DNA of 25,081 bases, taken from positions 1-25,081 of IMG/VR virus record IMGVR_UViG_3300021478_000791; one strand, written 5' to 3'. Origin of the DNA: a virus. The first letter of the stretch is position 1. Every line of letters starts with the position of its first letter. The notes beneath the pieces were generated by a model that searched no databases, had not been told where the DNA came from, and was given only the letters and a program-made list of their open reading frames with translations. A program made the translations under genes and the position numbers. Below, in pieces: positions 1 through 7,095 of the stretch.

Positions 1-165
1 ATGACGAATGCGAAGGCGGTGTTTATTGGTGAAATCGCGCAGATTGCGGGAGTGGCGTCGGTGGTAGGTGGAGTGGTGCTGAGTTTGCGGCATTGGCCGG
101 CCGCGGCGGCGTTGATTGGCGGATTGGCAGCGTATTTTGTGGGGAAGAAGTTGAGGGGAGTTTGA
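1..165 (+). CDS. Small two-helix membrane protein, holin-like size
   Basis: A 54-residue ORF opens with ATG at the first base of the window and ends with TGA at 163-165. It has two hydrophobic stretches, about residues 13-28 (IAGVASVVGGVVLSL) and 33-46, separated by a short RHWP turn, and a basic C-terminus (KKLRGV). This fits a small inner-membrane protein. Its place just before the terminase, and perhaps just after a lysis group if the genome is circular, would suit a holin, but no family is recognised. The true start could lie upstream because the window begins exactly here, and no ribosome binding site can be seen. The function is inference only. Confidence 0.55.
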   Translation: MTNAKAVFIGEIAQIAGVASVVGGVVLSLRHWPAAAALIGGLAAYFVGKKLRGV

Positions 166-183
166 GGGAGAAGAAAAGAAAAA

Positions 184-230
184 GATAACGCAGAGACGCC
201 GAGTGCGCTGAGGGTGCGCAGAGAAGAGTA
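184..230 (+). repeat. R1 repeat (CGCAGAG array)
   Basis: Degenerate 10-12 nt units of the form aCGCAGAGacgcCGAG follow one another and end in GAGAAGAG. Other R1 copies lie at 1214, 2850, 6974, 9038, 10425 and 19700. Together with the hairpin at 235-266 it fills the 121-nt gap before the terminase gene. Confidence 0.8.
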
Positions 231-234
231 ACCC

Positions 235-266
235 CACAGCACGGCCAGGAATGGCTGTGCCACAGG
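235..266 (-). repeat. R5 REP-like hairpin
   Basis: The arms GCACGGCCA and TGGCTGTGC flank a GGAA loop and pair with one mismatch. On the minus strand the hairpin is preceded by GTGG, which fits the GTRG foot known for REP elements. A perfect version of the same hairpin lies inside the scaffold-like gene at 5769-5790. Confidence 0.7.
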
Positions 267-286
267 CGTGCGGAACATGATTTGGG

Positions 287-1918
287 ATGCGAATGAGTGA
301 AGCGGCGGGGGCGATCGAGCAGCAGGAAGAAGGGAAAGGGGAGAATCGGCGAAAGCTGTGGAAGAAGTACTACGAGGCGTATCCGCGGCAGGAGGAGTTT
401 CACCAGTCGAAGAAGAAGTATCGGTTGTTTGGCGGAGCGGCGGGACCAGGGAAGACGAAGGCGCTGCTGTGGGAAGCAATTAAGAAGGCGGAGGACCACG
501 ACGGCTGCGACACGCTGCTGTTGCGGCGAACGTTTCCAGAGCTGGAGAGTTCGCTGCTGGCCCAGTTCCGGAGGGATGTGCCGCGGTCGGCGTACCGGAG
601 TTACAACGAAGCGAAGCACGTGGTGACTTGGCTGAATGGGTCGACGACGCGGTTCGGGTACTGCCGAAATGAGAACGATGTCTATCAGTATCAGGGCGCA
701 GAGTTTTTGTTCATTGGGATTGATGAGCTGACGCATTTCACATTGAAGCAATGGCAGTTTCTGACTTCGCGGAATCGGTGCCCGATTCCGGGAACGAGTC
801 CTTGCATGGCTGGGGCGACGAATCCGGGGAATATTGGGCATGCGTGGGTGAAGGCGCTTTGGGTGGACAAGGTGGCGCCGGCGGGATTTGAGCGGCCGGA
901 GCTTTACGACGCGAGCGAGTATGACTTTGTGCGGGCGCGGATTGAGGACAATCCGATCTACGCAAATGACGTGAATTATAAGAAGACACTGGCGGCGCTG
1001 CCGGATCGATTGAGGAGGGCATTCCTGGAAGGGGATTGGAGCGTTCTGGAGGGGCAGTATTTTGATTTGTTCGAGATTGGACGGCACACGGCGCGGACGG
1101 AGGCGTTGCGGCTGGAGGAGTGGGCGCCGCGGTGGATTTCGATTGACTGGGGATTTAAGCATCCTAGCGCGGTGTATTGGCATGGGGCAGCGACCGGCGA
1201 CCGGCAGCCTGTAGCCTCAGAGAAGAGAAGAATTAACGCAGAGTTCGCTGAGAGCGCTGAGTGCGCTGAGAAGACGGGACGGATCCTGACGTACCGCGAG
1301 TTTGTTCAGAGCAGTTTGTCGCCGCGAATGTTGGGACAGGCGATCGTTGAGAAGACGCAGCGCGAGAGGATCCGCGAGATTTATTTGTCGCCGGATGCGT
1401 TTGCGCGGCGGACGAGCGAGGCTTCGATTGCGGAGCAGTTGGGCGACGTGCTCGAGCAAAACGGTTTGCCGCGGCCGATGCCGGCGAATGACGACCGGAT
1501 CGGCGGATGGCAGTTGATGTACCAGTTGCTGGAGCGTGACGCGTGGATGATCGCCGAAAATTGCCCGCGGCTGATTGAGTGTTTGCCGCTGCTGGTGCGG
1601 GACGACCGGCGCGTGGAGGATGTGCGGAAAATGGAAGGCGATGACGCGGCGGATGCAGCGCGTTATGGACTGGTTCCCGGCGTGAGATATGCCGGTGTTG
1701 GGGCATCCGCTGTAGGCGGACCCGGGGCGGGGCAAGCTCCGCCCGAATTTGGGAATGGAACGGCGCGATTTGTGCCGGGGATTCCAGTGGACGTGCAGAT
1801 CGAGCGGCAGATCACGGCGGAGGATCCGACTTCGCGGGCGATCCATCAGCAGAGGTTGCAGGCGGAGGCGAAGAGGCAGTTGGGGCCGCAGAAGTTTGGG
1901 AGAAGGAAGAAATGGTAA
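287..1918 (+). CDS. terL: Phage terminase, large subunit
   Basis: This is the packaging motor that drives DNA into the prohead and cuts concatemers. The 543 residues show an ATPase domain with Walker A GGAAGPGKT (49-57), Walker B FIGIDEL (142-148) and the coupling motif TNPGN (178-182). A nuclease domain follows, with first acidic residue D287 in SIDWGF, a second candidate D370 in LSPDAF and a third among D452-D456. Residues about 310-330 are encoded by an R1 repeat and residues about 475-486 by an R5 hairpin, so the protein is slightly longer than it would otherwise be. Starts at 287 and 293 are both possible; neither has a strong ribosome binding site. No small-subunit gene is visible nearby. 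Confidence 0.95.
   Translation: MRMSEAAGAIEQQEEGKGENRRKLWKKYYEAYPRQEEFHQSKKKYRLFGGAAGPGKTKALLWEAIKKAEDHDGCDTLLLRRTFPELESSLLAQFRRDVPRSAYRSYNEAKHVVTWLNGSTTRFGYCRNENDVYQYQGAEFLFIGIDELTHFTLKQWQFLTSRNRCPIPGTSPCMAGATNPGNIGHAWVKALWVDKVAPAGFERPELYDASEYDFVRARIEDNPIYANDVNYKKTLAALPDRLRRAFLEGDWSVLEGQYFDLFEIGRHTARTEALRLEEWAPRWISIDWGFKHPSAVYWHGAATGDRQPVASEKRRINAEFAESAECAEKTGRILTYREFVQSSLSPRMLGQAIVEKTQRERIREIYLSPDAFARRTSEASIAEQLGDVLEQNGLPRPMPANDDRIGGWQLMYQLLERDAWMIAENCPRLIECLPLLVRDDRRVEDVRKMEGDDAADAARYGLVPGVRYAGVGASAVGGPGAGQAPPEFGNGTARFVPGIPVDVQIERQITAEDPTSRAIHQQRLQAEAKRQLGPQKFGRRKKW
1214..1275 (+). repeat. R1 repeat in frame inside terL
   Basis: An R1 array (AGAAGAGAAGAATTAACGCA, then GAGTTCGCTGAGAGCGCTGA and onward) lies in the coding sequence and is read as about 21 residues, ending FAESAECAEKT. 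It matches the intergenic R1 copies unit for unit. It sits after SIDWGFKHPSAVYWHG and before ILTYREFV, that is, in a loop of the nuclease domain, and keeps the frame. Confidence 0.85.
1711..1744 (+). repeat. R5 REP-like hairpin in frame inside terL
   Basis: The foot GTAG leads into GGCGGA, which pairs with TCCGCC at 1738-1743. A second stem, GGGCGGGGC/GCTCCGCCC with an AA loop, lies within it. It is read as a Gly/Pro-rich stretch (GGPGAGQAPPEF). This is the one R5 copy with its foot on the plus strand. Confidence 0.6.
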
Positions 1919-1993
1919 GGGATTGTGTAACAGGGAGCGAGTTTGTCGGGGAGGGAACCTAGGAGTAGCGTAGAGTGTCCAATAGACAGAGGG

Positions 1994-2484
1994 ATGATGA
2001 GGCCGAGGCGCATCTCGAATGAATGGCTGATGGGCGCGGCGGTGGGCGCGTATTTGGTGTTGTCTTTTGTCCTGACTTTTTGGGAGTCAGCGTTTATTCA
2101 TTCCTATTGTGCGAATACTTCGTACGGATTCCTGGGGACGCGGCGCGCATCGCTGGGCAACTTGGTGATGCTGTGCCCGGAGCCGTCGTGGGAATTCTCG
2201 ACTGGTTGCAGCTGCGGCTCTTGCAGCCGGACGGGAAATTGGTGAGTGCTAGGGCCGTGAGATCGGCGCTGTGGATGAATTTTCTTGGGGTTGCGAGCCT
2301 CCTGCTAGCTGTGTCCGATAATTTTGGACCAGATTGGCGCACTAGTTTCCTCCGGGCACCGGCATTGGCGGGAATTGCTTTCCTGCCGGTAGGGGTATTG
2401 TTGTCGATTGGGAATGTCGTTGCAGGTTACGTGCAAAAATTAAGAGATAACGAGAGATTGAAGTCTCCTCCCAGCTTGAATTAG
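1994..2484 (+). pseudogene. Membrane protein of unknown function, probably frameshifted
   Basis: Two overlapping frames each hold part of what looks like one protein. From ATG 1994 the first frame gives a basic N-terminus (MMRPRRISNEW) and a good membrane segment (GAAVGAYLVLSFVLTFW). From about 2120 the other frame gives QLGDAVPGAVVGILDW, then two more hydrophobic segments (LWMNFLGVASLLLAV and LAGIAFLPVGVLLSIG) and a charged tail, ending at 2484. Joining them needs a -1 shift between about 2070 and 2140. An unbroken alternative is 153 residues from ATG 2023, but its first 40 residues look less natural. The DNA is less G-rich than the virion genes on either side. It looks like cargo between terminase and portal. 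No family is recognised. Confidence 0.5.
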
Positions 2485-2595
2485 GCAAGCCGAAGTAGGC
2501 ACTGATCGAATGGCCCGCATCGCAGTGGTCTGAGCATTCACTTAACAAATCACGAGGGATAGGCGAAGGCGGATGCTTGCGGATGGTGCCGAATT

Positions 2596-2841
2596 ATGAT
2601 TGAGCTGCTGAAGAGGGCGTTTACAACGAGGTATGTGGGGATGCTGGAGGGGGAAGTGGCACGGCTGCGGATGGAGAATCGGGCGCTGATGAATTCGCTG
2701 CTGGGGACGGCGGGGTTTCCGCCGGTGGAGTTTGCGGAGGCGGTGAAACCGGTGGAGTTGCCGAGGATGAGACGGAGATCGTGGCAGCAGATTCAGAGGA
2801 AGAATGAGAGTGAGGCCGCGAAGGCGATTGGCGGGGAGTGA
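2596..2841 (+). CDS. Small coiled-coil protein between terminase and portal
   Basis: An 81-residue protein with a likely coiled coil at about residues 14-38 (MLEGEVARLRMENRALMNSL), a proline-rich middle (GFPPVEFAEAVKPVELP) and a basic, glutamine-containing tail. Codon use matches the portal gene. Its place beside terL and the portal suggests a packaging or portal-linked role, but no family is recognised. There is no strong ribosome binding site. The 111 nt upstream hold nothing else I can identify. Confidence 0.65.
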   Translation: MIELLKRAFTTRYVGMLEGEVARLRMENRALMNSLLGTAGFPPVEFAEAVKPVELPRMRRRSWQQIQRKNESEAAKAIGGE

Positions 2842-2849
2842 GCGGAAAA

Positions 2850-2901
2850 AAGATTTAACACAGAGGGCACAGAGGAAGAGCACAGAGGTCGCGGAGAAGA
2901 A
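2850..2901 (+). repeat. R1 repeat directly upstream of the portal gene
   Basis: Units of CACAGAG follow one another (TTTAACACAGAGGGCACAGA and onward) and end in GCGGAGAAGAA, which touches the portal ATG. Its last purine run GGAGAAGA is the only ribosome binding site candidate for that gene. Read on the minus strand it gives the spurious peptide LFLCALCVKSFF. Confidence 0.85.
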
Positions 2902-3840
2902 ATGATTAGCAACAGCATAGAGAGCGCGATGACGGGTTGGGAGCCGGGGATGACGGCGCCTGCGGATGGGAATTCGTCGGGAGATGTGTCGAAGCATGGC
3001 GCGAGTCTAGGGGCGAATTTTGAGTTGTTGGAGGAGTTGCGGCCGGAACTGGTGAATGCGTTGCGCGAGCTGGTACGGCAGTACCGGCAGGAGGGCGTGA
3101 CGGCGCGTCGGCATGAGATTCGGCGGATTCGGCAGGCTCGGCTTTTTTGGCAGGGGTTGCAGTATGCGTGGTGGAATCCGAATGACATGAATTGGCATTT
3201 GCCGTTTGAGCAGAAGTTCAATGATGACCGGGCGCTGGAGGAGATGCCGCGCTACCAGTTTGTAACGAATTTTTATCAGGGATTCGGGCTTTCGTTTGTG
3301 GCGGTGCTTTCGCAGGATGTGCCGAGCGTTAGGTTTTATCCGCAGTCGGCGCAATCGCTGGTGGATATTGCGGCGGCGAAGGCGGCGAGCGACGTGGCGG
3401 AACTGGTGGAGCGGAATAATCATGTGGAGCATCTGCTGACTTCGATTGGGTATTTTTTGTGGACGGATGGGAAGCTGGGCGCGTATGTGCGGTATGTGGC
3501 GGATGGGCAGCGGTTTGGGTTTCGTGAGCAGGAGATCGTGGCGGGGGTGGAGATTTCGCTGGGGGAGGATGTTTGGAAGTGCTCGAGTTGCGGATTGGAG
3601 AGCCCGGTTGAAAGCGATCAGATAGCAGATAACAGCGATCAGGAAACTGGAAATGACGGTGAGTCCTTGCCTGGGTCCCTCCGCTCCGGCCAGCAAACGG
3701 CGCTGGCCTCCGGTCGGGATGACAGTTATGGAGATGGGCGCATCAGCAGAGATGAGGTCCTTCGGGGCGCAAACGGCGCGCCCCTCAGGATGACAAATTT
3801 TGGGAACGCGGGCCGGCCCTTCGTGACTCAGGGTAAATAA
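2902..3840 (+). CDS. Portal protein, N-terminal part (split by a stop in a repeat cassette)
   Basis: These 312 residues are the first part of the dodecameric portal through which DNA enters and leaves the capsid. Features include a charged helical region (ELRPELVNALRELVRQYRQE), an aromatic stretch (LFWQGLQYAWWN) and RYQFVTNFYQGFGLSF. The first half of a zinc ribbon, CSSCG (C227, C230), follows. From about residue 237 the sequence is translated repeat DNA, ending at TAA 3838-3840. The second half continues in the same frame at 3841, so a single stop codon splits the gene. ATG 2902 follows GGAGAAGAA of an R1 repeat. The portal call rests on position and overall character, with P22-type podovirus portals as the likely relatives. 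Confidence 0.8.
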   Translation: MISNSIESAMTGWEPGMTAPADGNSSGDVSKHGASLGANFELLEELRPELVNALRELVRQYRQEGVTARRHEIRRIRQARLFWQGLQYAWWNPNDMNWHLPFEQKFNDDRALEEMPRYQFVTNFYQGFGLSFVAVLSQDVPSVRFYPQSAQSLVDIAAAKAASDVAELVERNNHVEHLLTSIGYFLWTDGKLGAYVRYVADGQRFGFREQEIVAGVEISLGEDVWKCSSCGLESPVESDQIADNSDQETGNDGESLPGSLRSGQQTALASGRDDSYGDGRISRDEVLRGANGAPLRMTNFGNAGRPFVTQGK

Positions 3841-3858
3841 GAAGCCGGCGCTACTGGG
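3608..3858 (+). repeat. Repeat cassette (R3, R4, R4, half R5) inside the portal gene
   Basis: About 250 nt of repeats stand one after another: R3 at 3614-3645, an R4 hairpin at 3674-3725 ending GTCGGGATGACAG, a second R4 at 3755-3796 ending CTCAGGATGACA, and the right half of an R5 element at 3841-3858 (GAAGCCGGCGCTACTGGG). They lie exactly between the two cysteine pairs of the portal zinc ribbon. Only one stop, TAA at 3838, falls in the frame. Confidence 0.85.
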
Positions 3859-5454
3859 GTGTGTCCGGGATGCGGGGCGGAACTTGGGCAGGAGGATTTG
3901 CGGAAGGCGGAACGGGTGACGGTGCCGCGGGTGGTGGAGACGCGGCGGGTGGCGAATGGGCAGGAGGTGATTTCGATTGCGGGCGGGCTGGAATTGAATA
4001 CGCCGGTGTGGGCGAATGAGATGCATGAGTTTCCGTATTTGCAGTGGCAGACGGAAGTGCATCGCGCGAAGTTGAAGGCGGCGTATCCGCAAGCGGCGAA
4101 CAAGATTGAGACGACGCCTTCGCAGGGCGCGGAGGATGTGTACGCGCGCGTTTCACGGATCAGCGTGGAGCAGGGGCTGCCGTCGATTCATCCCGGCGAT
4201 GCGCTGATGAATCTGATTACGTTTGACCGGACGTGGCTGCGGCCATGGGCGTTTTATTCAGTGGAAGACCAAGATGTGCGGCGGGAGTTGCTGGCGCTGT
4301 TTCCGGATGGATGCTACGTGGCGTTTGCCGGCGACGCATATTGCGAAGCGCGGAATGAAAGCATGGACGATCACTGGCGAGTGCTGCATGCCTTGCCGGG
4401 AGACGGGCAGAACCGTCCGAGCGTGGGCGACTCGCTGGTACAAGTGCAGGAGCGGTACAACGTGCTGAGCAATATGCAGGCGGAGACGTATGAGTATGGG
4501 ATTCCGCCGATTTATGCGGATCCGCAGGTTTTGGATTTTGACGCGTTGGCGAATCAGGTGGCGGAGCCGGCGGCACATTTTCCGGCGCGGGCGCGGCCGG
4601 GGCAGCCATTGGCCGCGGGATTTTTTCAACCGGCGCCGGCGCAGATGCCTCCGGACATGATTCGTCATCAGCAGGATTTGATCGGGCCGGTGGCGCAATT
4701 TTTGACTGGACTGTTTCCCGCGGTCTTTGGAGGAAACATGGAGGACGTGAAGACGGCGAGCGGGTATGCGTTGGCGCGTGACCAGGCGCTGGGACGGCTG
4801 GGATTGGTGTGGCGGCGGCTGAAGCAGTTTTATGGCGAGGTGATGCTGCTCGGTGTGGAATCGTTTCGGAAGAACCGGCCGGAGGATGTGGACGTGCCGC
4901 TGTTGGGTCCGGACGGGATGCTGGACGCGCGGATGATTCGCGTGGCGGATTTGAAGGGGAACATTGCTGTGCATCCGGAGGCGGATGAGACGTTCCCGCG
5001 CTTGAAGTCGCAGCAGCGCGGGGTGTTGCAGCAGTTGTTTGGGTTGAAGGATCCGTTGATTCAGGAGGCGATGGCCGATCCGGCGAATATCGGGTACATC
5101 AAGAATGTGCTGGGGCTGACGGAGTTGGTGGTGCCGGGCGAAGATTCGAGGAATAAGCAGTTGCGGGAGATACAGGCGTTGCTGGGAGCGGCGCCGATCG
5201 TGGTGCAGGTGCCTGCTGCAGGCAATCAGATAACAGCGAGCAGCGATCAGGAGGCTGGCGGCGCGCACACCGTTGTGCTGCCATCGGTGGCGGTGGATTT
5301 GTTGCTGGACAACCACGCTGTGGAGTTTGAGGAGTGCAAGCGGTGGGCGAATGCGGAGGCCGGGCAGAGCGCGCGGATGACGAATCCGGCGGGATTTGCG
5401 AATGTTCGGGCACATGCGGAGGCGCACTTGCGGGCGATGGGGACGGCGAAGTGA
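3859..5454 (+). CDS. Portal protein, C-terminal part
   Basis: These 531 residues continue the portal in the same frame as 2902-3840. A possible GTG start at 3859 precedes CPGCGAE, the second zinc-ribbon knuckle; upstream there is only a weak AAGAAG. Typical portal stretches follow: DRTWLRPWAFY, the segment LVQVQERYNVLSNMQAETYE, and GGNMEDVKTASGYALARDQA, the helix-rich part expected near the portal stem and clip. Residues about 456-465 (NQITASSDQE) are an R3 repeat read in frame. If the stop at 3838 is real, the portal is either two polypeptides, rescued by readthrough, or dead. If it is an assembly error, one protein of about 850 residues results. Stop at 5452-5454. Confidence 0.8.
   Translation: MCPGCGAELGQEDLRKAERVTVPRVVETRRVANGQEVISIAGGLELNTPVWANEMHEFPYLQWQTEVHRAKLKAAYPQAANKIETTPSQGAEDVYARVSRISVEQGLPSIHPGDALMNLITFDRTWLRPWAFYSVEDQDVRRELLALFPDGCYVAFAGDAYCEARNESMDDHWRVLHALPGDGQNRPSVGDSLVQVQERYNVLSNMQAETYEYGIPPIYADPQVLDFDALANQVAEPAAHFPARARPGQPLAAGFFQPAPAQMPPDMIRHQQDLIGPVAQFLTGLFPAVFGGNMEDVKTASGYALARDQALGRLGLVWRRLKQFYGEVMLLGVESFRKNRPEDVDVPLLGPDGMLDARMIRVADLKGNIAVHPEADETFPRLKSQQRGVLQQLFGLKDPLIQEAMADPANIGYIKNVLGLTELVVPGEDSRNKQLREIQALLGAAPIVVQVPAAGNQITASSDQEAGGAHTVVLPSVAVDLLLDNHAVEFEECKRWANAEAGQSARMTNPAGFANVRAHAEAHLRAMGTAK
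5220..5256 (+). repeat. R3 repeat in frame inside the portal gene
   Basis: AATCAGATAACAGCGAGCAG is followed by CGATCAGGAGGCTGG and matches the R3 copies at 3614, 6882 and 23290. It is read as NQITASSDQEAGG, a polar linker-like peptide. Confidence 0.75.
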
Positions 5455-5494
5455 GTGGTGATTGGTGACTAGTGACTGGTGAAAGAGTTTAGAG

Positions 5495-5527
5495 GCGGGC
5501 GTAGCGATGCTGCGCTCCTTTTTTTGT
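5495..5527 (+). terminator. Likely rho-independent terminator after the portal
   Basis: GCGTAGC and GCTGCGC pair around a GAT loop with one G-T pair and are followed by TCC and a run of seven T. The stem sits 45 nt after the portal stop and just before the scaffold-like gene. The stretch before it (5456-5485, GGTGATTGGTGACTAGTGAC and onward) is another simple repeat built on TGACTGGTGA. Confidence 0.6.
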
Positions 5528-5540
5528 GGAGTGTGAAGAG

Positions 5541-6872
5541 ATGAGAGGGAATGAGTCGTTGATGATTCAGGATGCTGGTGGAAATGCGGTGCCGGAGATT
5601 TTTGCGCTGACTGATGAGCAGATTTTAGGGATGGAGGCAGAGGGACAGGAAGCCGAGAATGGATCGACGAGTCAGGCGCAGATTAATGATCGAGGTGATG
5701 CCGCGAAAGGCCTCACCCCTGAAGGGGTGAGCTACAGGGATGGGGCGAGTGGTAGGGATGGGAAAAGCGCACAGCCAGGAATGGCTGTGCCACGAGAGTC
5801 GGCACAGGAGCCGCCGGGGTGGTTGGCGCGGGAAATGAAGGATCCGTGGGTGGGGGAAGAGGCGCGGGAGTTTTGGGAGGGCGTGCAGAGGGCGCAGCGG
5901 GAGGCGGCGGCTTATCGGGAGGCGTTTGCTACGCCCGAGGATGCGCGGGCGTTGAAGGAAATTTATCCGGGCGGAGTGGCGGAGGCGAAGAGCGCGGCGC
6001 AACGGGCTCGGGAGCTCGCGGAGATTGATGCGGTGTTTTTTGGGGCGCCTGGAAAACCGGCGGAGGAGTTGCGCGCTGGGCGAATTCAGTTGGTGGAGAA
6101 GTTGCATGCGCAGGATCCGGCGGCGTTTCGAGAGATGGTGGAGGCGGGGAATAAGATTTTGGGGGGAGTCCCCAGTGGCCAGCTGGCGGTAGCCAGTGAA
6201 GTAGGAACCGCACTAGCGAACGACGCGACGAATGTTCGTGGCGTTGGTGGGCGAACTGATCGAGAGGTACAAGTAGGAGTGCCTGTGCCAGAAGAGGTCG
6301 CGAGGCGATACCGGGAGTTTGAACGGGCGACGAATGCGGAGTTGGAGAAGAGCGTGGGCGGGACGATTGCCCGGGCGATGGAGGCGGCGTTGCCGAATTT
6401 GCGGAACGCCCACGGATCCGGTGGGGAGGGGCAAGCCCCTCCCCTACAAGAGAGGTTGCGCAGGGTAGTAAGAGAAGAGGTGGAGACGGCGTTGCGGAGC
6501 GACGCGTCGCTGGGCGAGCAGGTGGCGCGAATTTTGGGTGGGCGGCGATTTGATGAGGCGGCGCGCACGCAGGTGGTGCGGTTGATTGATGCTCGGGCGC
6601 AGCAGTTGGTGCCGGGGGCGGTGCGGAGGGTGGTGGGATCGTGGACGCAGGCTACGTTGGGAACGGGCAAGACGGAAGCTGTGGCGGAAAGTGCTGGGCG
6701 CGGGGCGGAGGGGCGGAGAGTGGAACGGACATCGAGCTCCTCGCGGACGGCAGGTGCAGAGCAGACGGCGAATCGGAATGAGAATTCTTCGGCCAACGCT
6801 GTCGGCCGCAGTGTGTCGCGCGGGCGCGTGGATTACCGGAAGTTGAGTGATGAGCAGATTTTGGGGATGTGA
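5541..6872 (+). CDS. Scaffold-like capsid assembly protein
   Basis: A 443-residue hydrophilic, Glu/Ala/Arg-rich, mainly helical protein lies between portal and coat, the usual place of a scaffold. Helical parts include WLAREMKDPWVGEEAREFWE and REAAAYREAFATPEDARALK. The motif L(T/S)DEQILGM occurs at residues 23-31 and again as the last nine residues. Three stretches are translated R5 hairpins (GLTPEGVSYR, AQPGMAVPR, GEGQAPPLQE), and residues around 210-240 may be another foreign stretch. ATG 5541 is chosen because GGAG lies 9 nt upstream; GTG 5526 and ATG 5562 are alternatives. The scaffold role is inferred from position and composition, not from a recognised domain. Confidence 0.65.
   Translation: MRGNESLMIQDAGGNAVPEIFALTDEQILGMEAEGQEAENGSTSQAQINDRGDAAKGLTPEGVSYRDGASGRDGKSAQPGMAVPRESAQEPPGWLAREMKDPWVGEEAREFWEGVQRAQREAAAYREAFATPEDARALKEIYPGGVAEAKSAAQRARELAEIDAVFFGAPGKPAEELRAGRIQLVEKLHAQDPAAFREMVEAGNKILGGVPSGQLAVASEVGTALANDATNVRGVGGRTDREVQVGVPVPEEVARRYREFERATNAELEKSVGGTIARAMEAALPNLRNAHGSGGEGQAPPLQERLRRVVREEVETALRSDASLGEQVARILGGRRFDEAARTQVVRLIDARAQQLVPGAVRRVVGSWTQATLGTGKTEAVAESAGRGAEGRRVERTSSSSRTAGAEQTANRNENSSANAVGRSVSRGRVDYRKLSDEQILGM
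5709..5740 (-). repeat. R5 REP-like hairpin in frame
   Basis: CTCACCCC and GGGGTGAG (5712-5719 and 5724-5731) pair perfectly around TGAA and are followed by CTACAGGG. On the minus strand this is GTAG plus hairpin with a TTCA loop, the REP layout. It is read as LTPEGVSYR in the scaffold-like protein. Confidence 0.8.
5767..5795 (-). repeat. R5 REP-like hairpin in frame (GTGG type)
   Basis: GCACAGCCA (5769-5777) and TGGCTGTGC (5782-5790) form a perfect 9-bp stem with a GGAA loop, followed by CAC. The minus-strand foot is GTGG. It is the same element as the intergenic copy at 235-266. Confidence 0.8.
6420..6449 (-). repeat. R5 REP-like hairpin in frame
   Basis: GGGGAGGGGC and GCCCCTCCCC (6423-6432, 6435-6444) form a perfect 10-bp stem with an AA loop, followed by TAC. 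The minus-strand foot GTAG runs into the stem. It is read as GGEGQAPPLQ. Confidence 0.75.
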
Positions 6873-6881
6873 GACGGAAGA

Positions 6882-6920
6882 GGATAGCTGATAGCAACGA
6901 TCAGATAACAGGAAACAGGT
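6882..6920 (+). repeat. R3 repeat after the scaffold-like gene
   Basis: AGCTGATAGCAACGATCAGA and the bases after it match R3. It starts about ten bases after the stop codon at 6872. Confidence 0.65.
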
Positions 6921-6923
6921 GAG

Positions 6924-6956
6924 CGGCACAGTTTAGCTGTGCCGTTCTTGTTTTTG
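6924..6956 (+). terminator. Likely rho-independent terminator before the coat gene
   Basis: CGGCACAG (6924-6931) and CTGTGCCG (6937-6944) form a perfect 8-bp stem with a TTTAG loop, followed by TTCTTGTTTTTGG. It separates the scaffold-like gene from the coat gene and would allow separate dosage of the two. The stem resembles the GTGG-type R5 element, so the terminator may derive from one. Confidence 0.65.
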
Positions 6957-6973
6957 GGTGGAAGAAAGAAGGG

Positions 6974-7026
6974 ACTTAACGCAGAGGACGCTGAGGAAGA
7001 GCGCAGAGTTCGCTGAGAAGAGTAGA
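6974..7026 (+). repeat. R1 repeat upstream of the coat gene
   Basis: ACTTAACGCAGAGGACGCTG followed by AGGAAGAGCGCAGAGTTCGC and GAGAAGAGTAG. Same layout as the other R1 copies. Confidence 0.8.
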
Positions 7027-7030
7027 AGGC

Positions 7031-7062
7031 TGGGCGACCTGAAGGTCGCGGCTACTGGGATT
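7031..7062 (-). repeat. R5 REP-like hairpin upstream of the coat gene
   Basis: GCGACC (7034-7039), TGAA loop, GGTCGC (7044-7049), then GGCTACTGGG. The minus-strand foot is GTAG. The same stem recurs at 23767-23782. Confidence 0.8.
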
Positions 7063-7095
7063 TCGGATAGTAAAACTTAAGGAGAGATAAAAAAT

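Noticed and set aside
23-1183. Long minus-strand ORF opposite the terminase (386 residues)
   Set aside because: Arg/Pro-rich shadow with no domain, opposite a clear terminase. The same holds for the minus-strand ORFs at 3007-4092 and 4258-5427 opposite the portal.
2542-2997. Minus-strand ORF with FLCALCVKSFF
   Set aside because: The cysteine-rich peptide is only the R1 repeat read backwards. The ORF at 19551-19784 shows the same peptide for the same reason.
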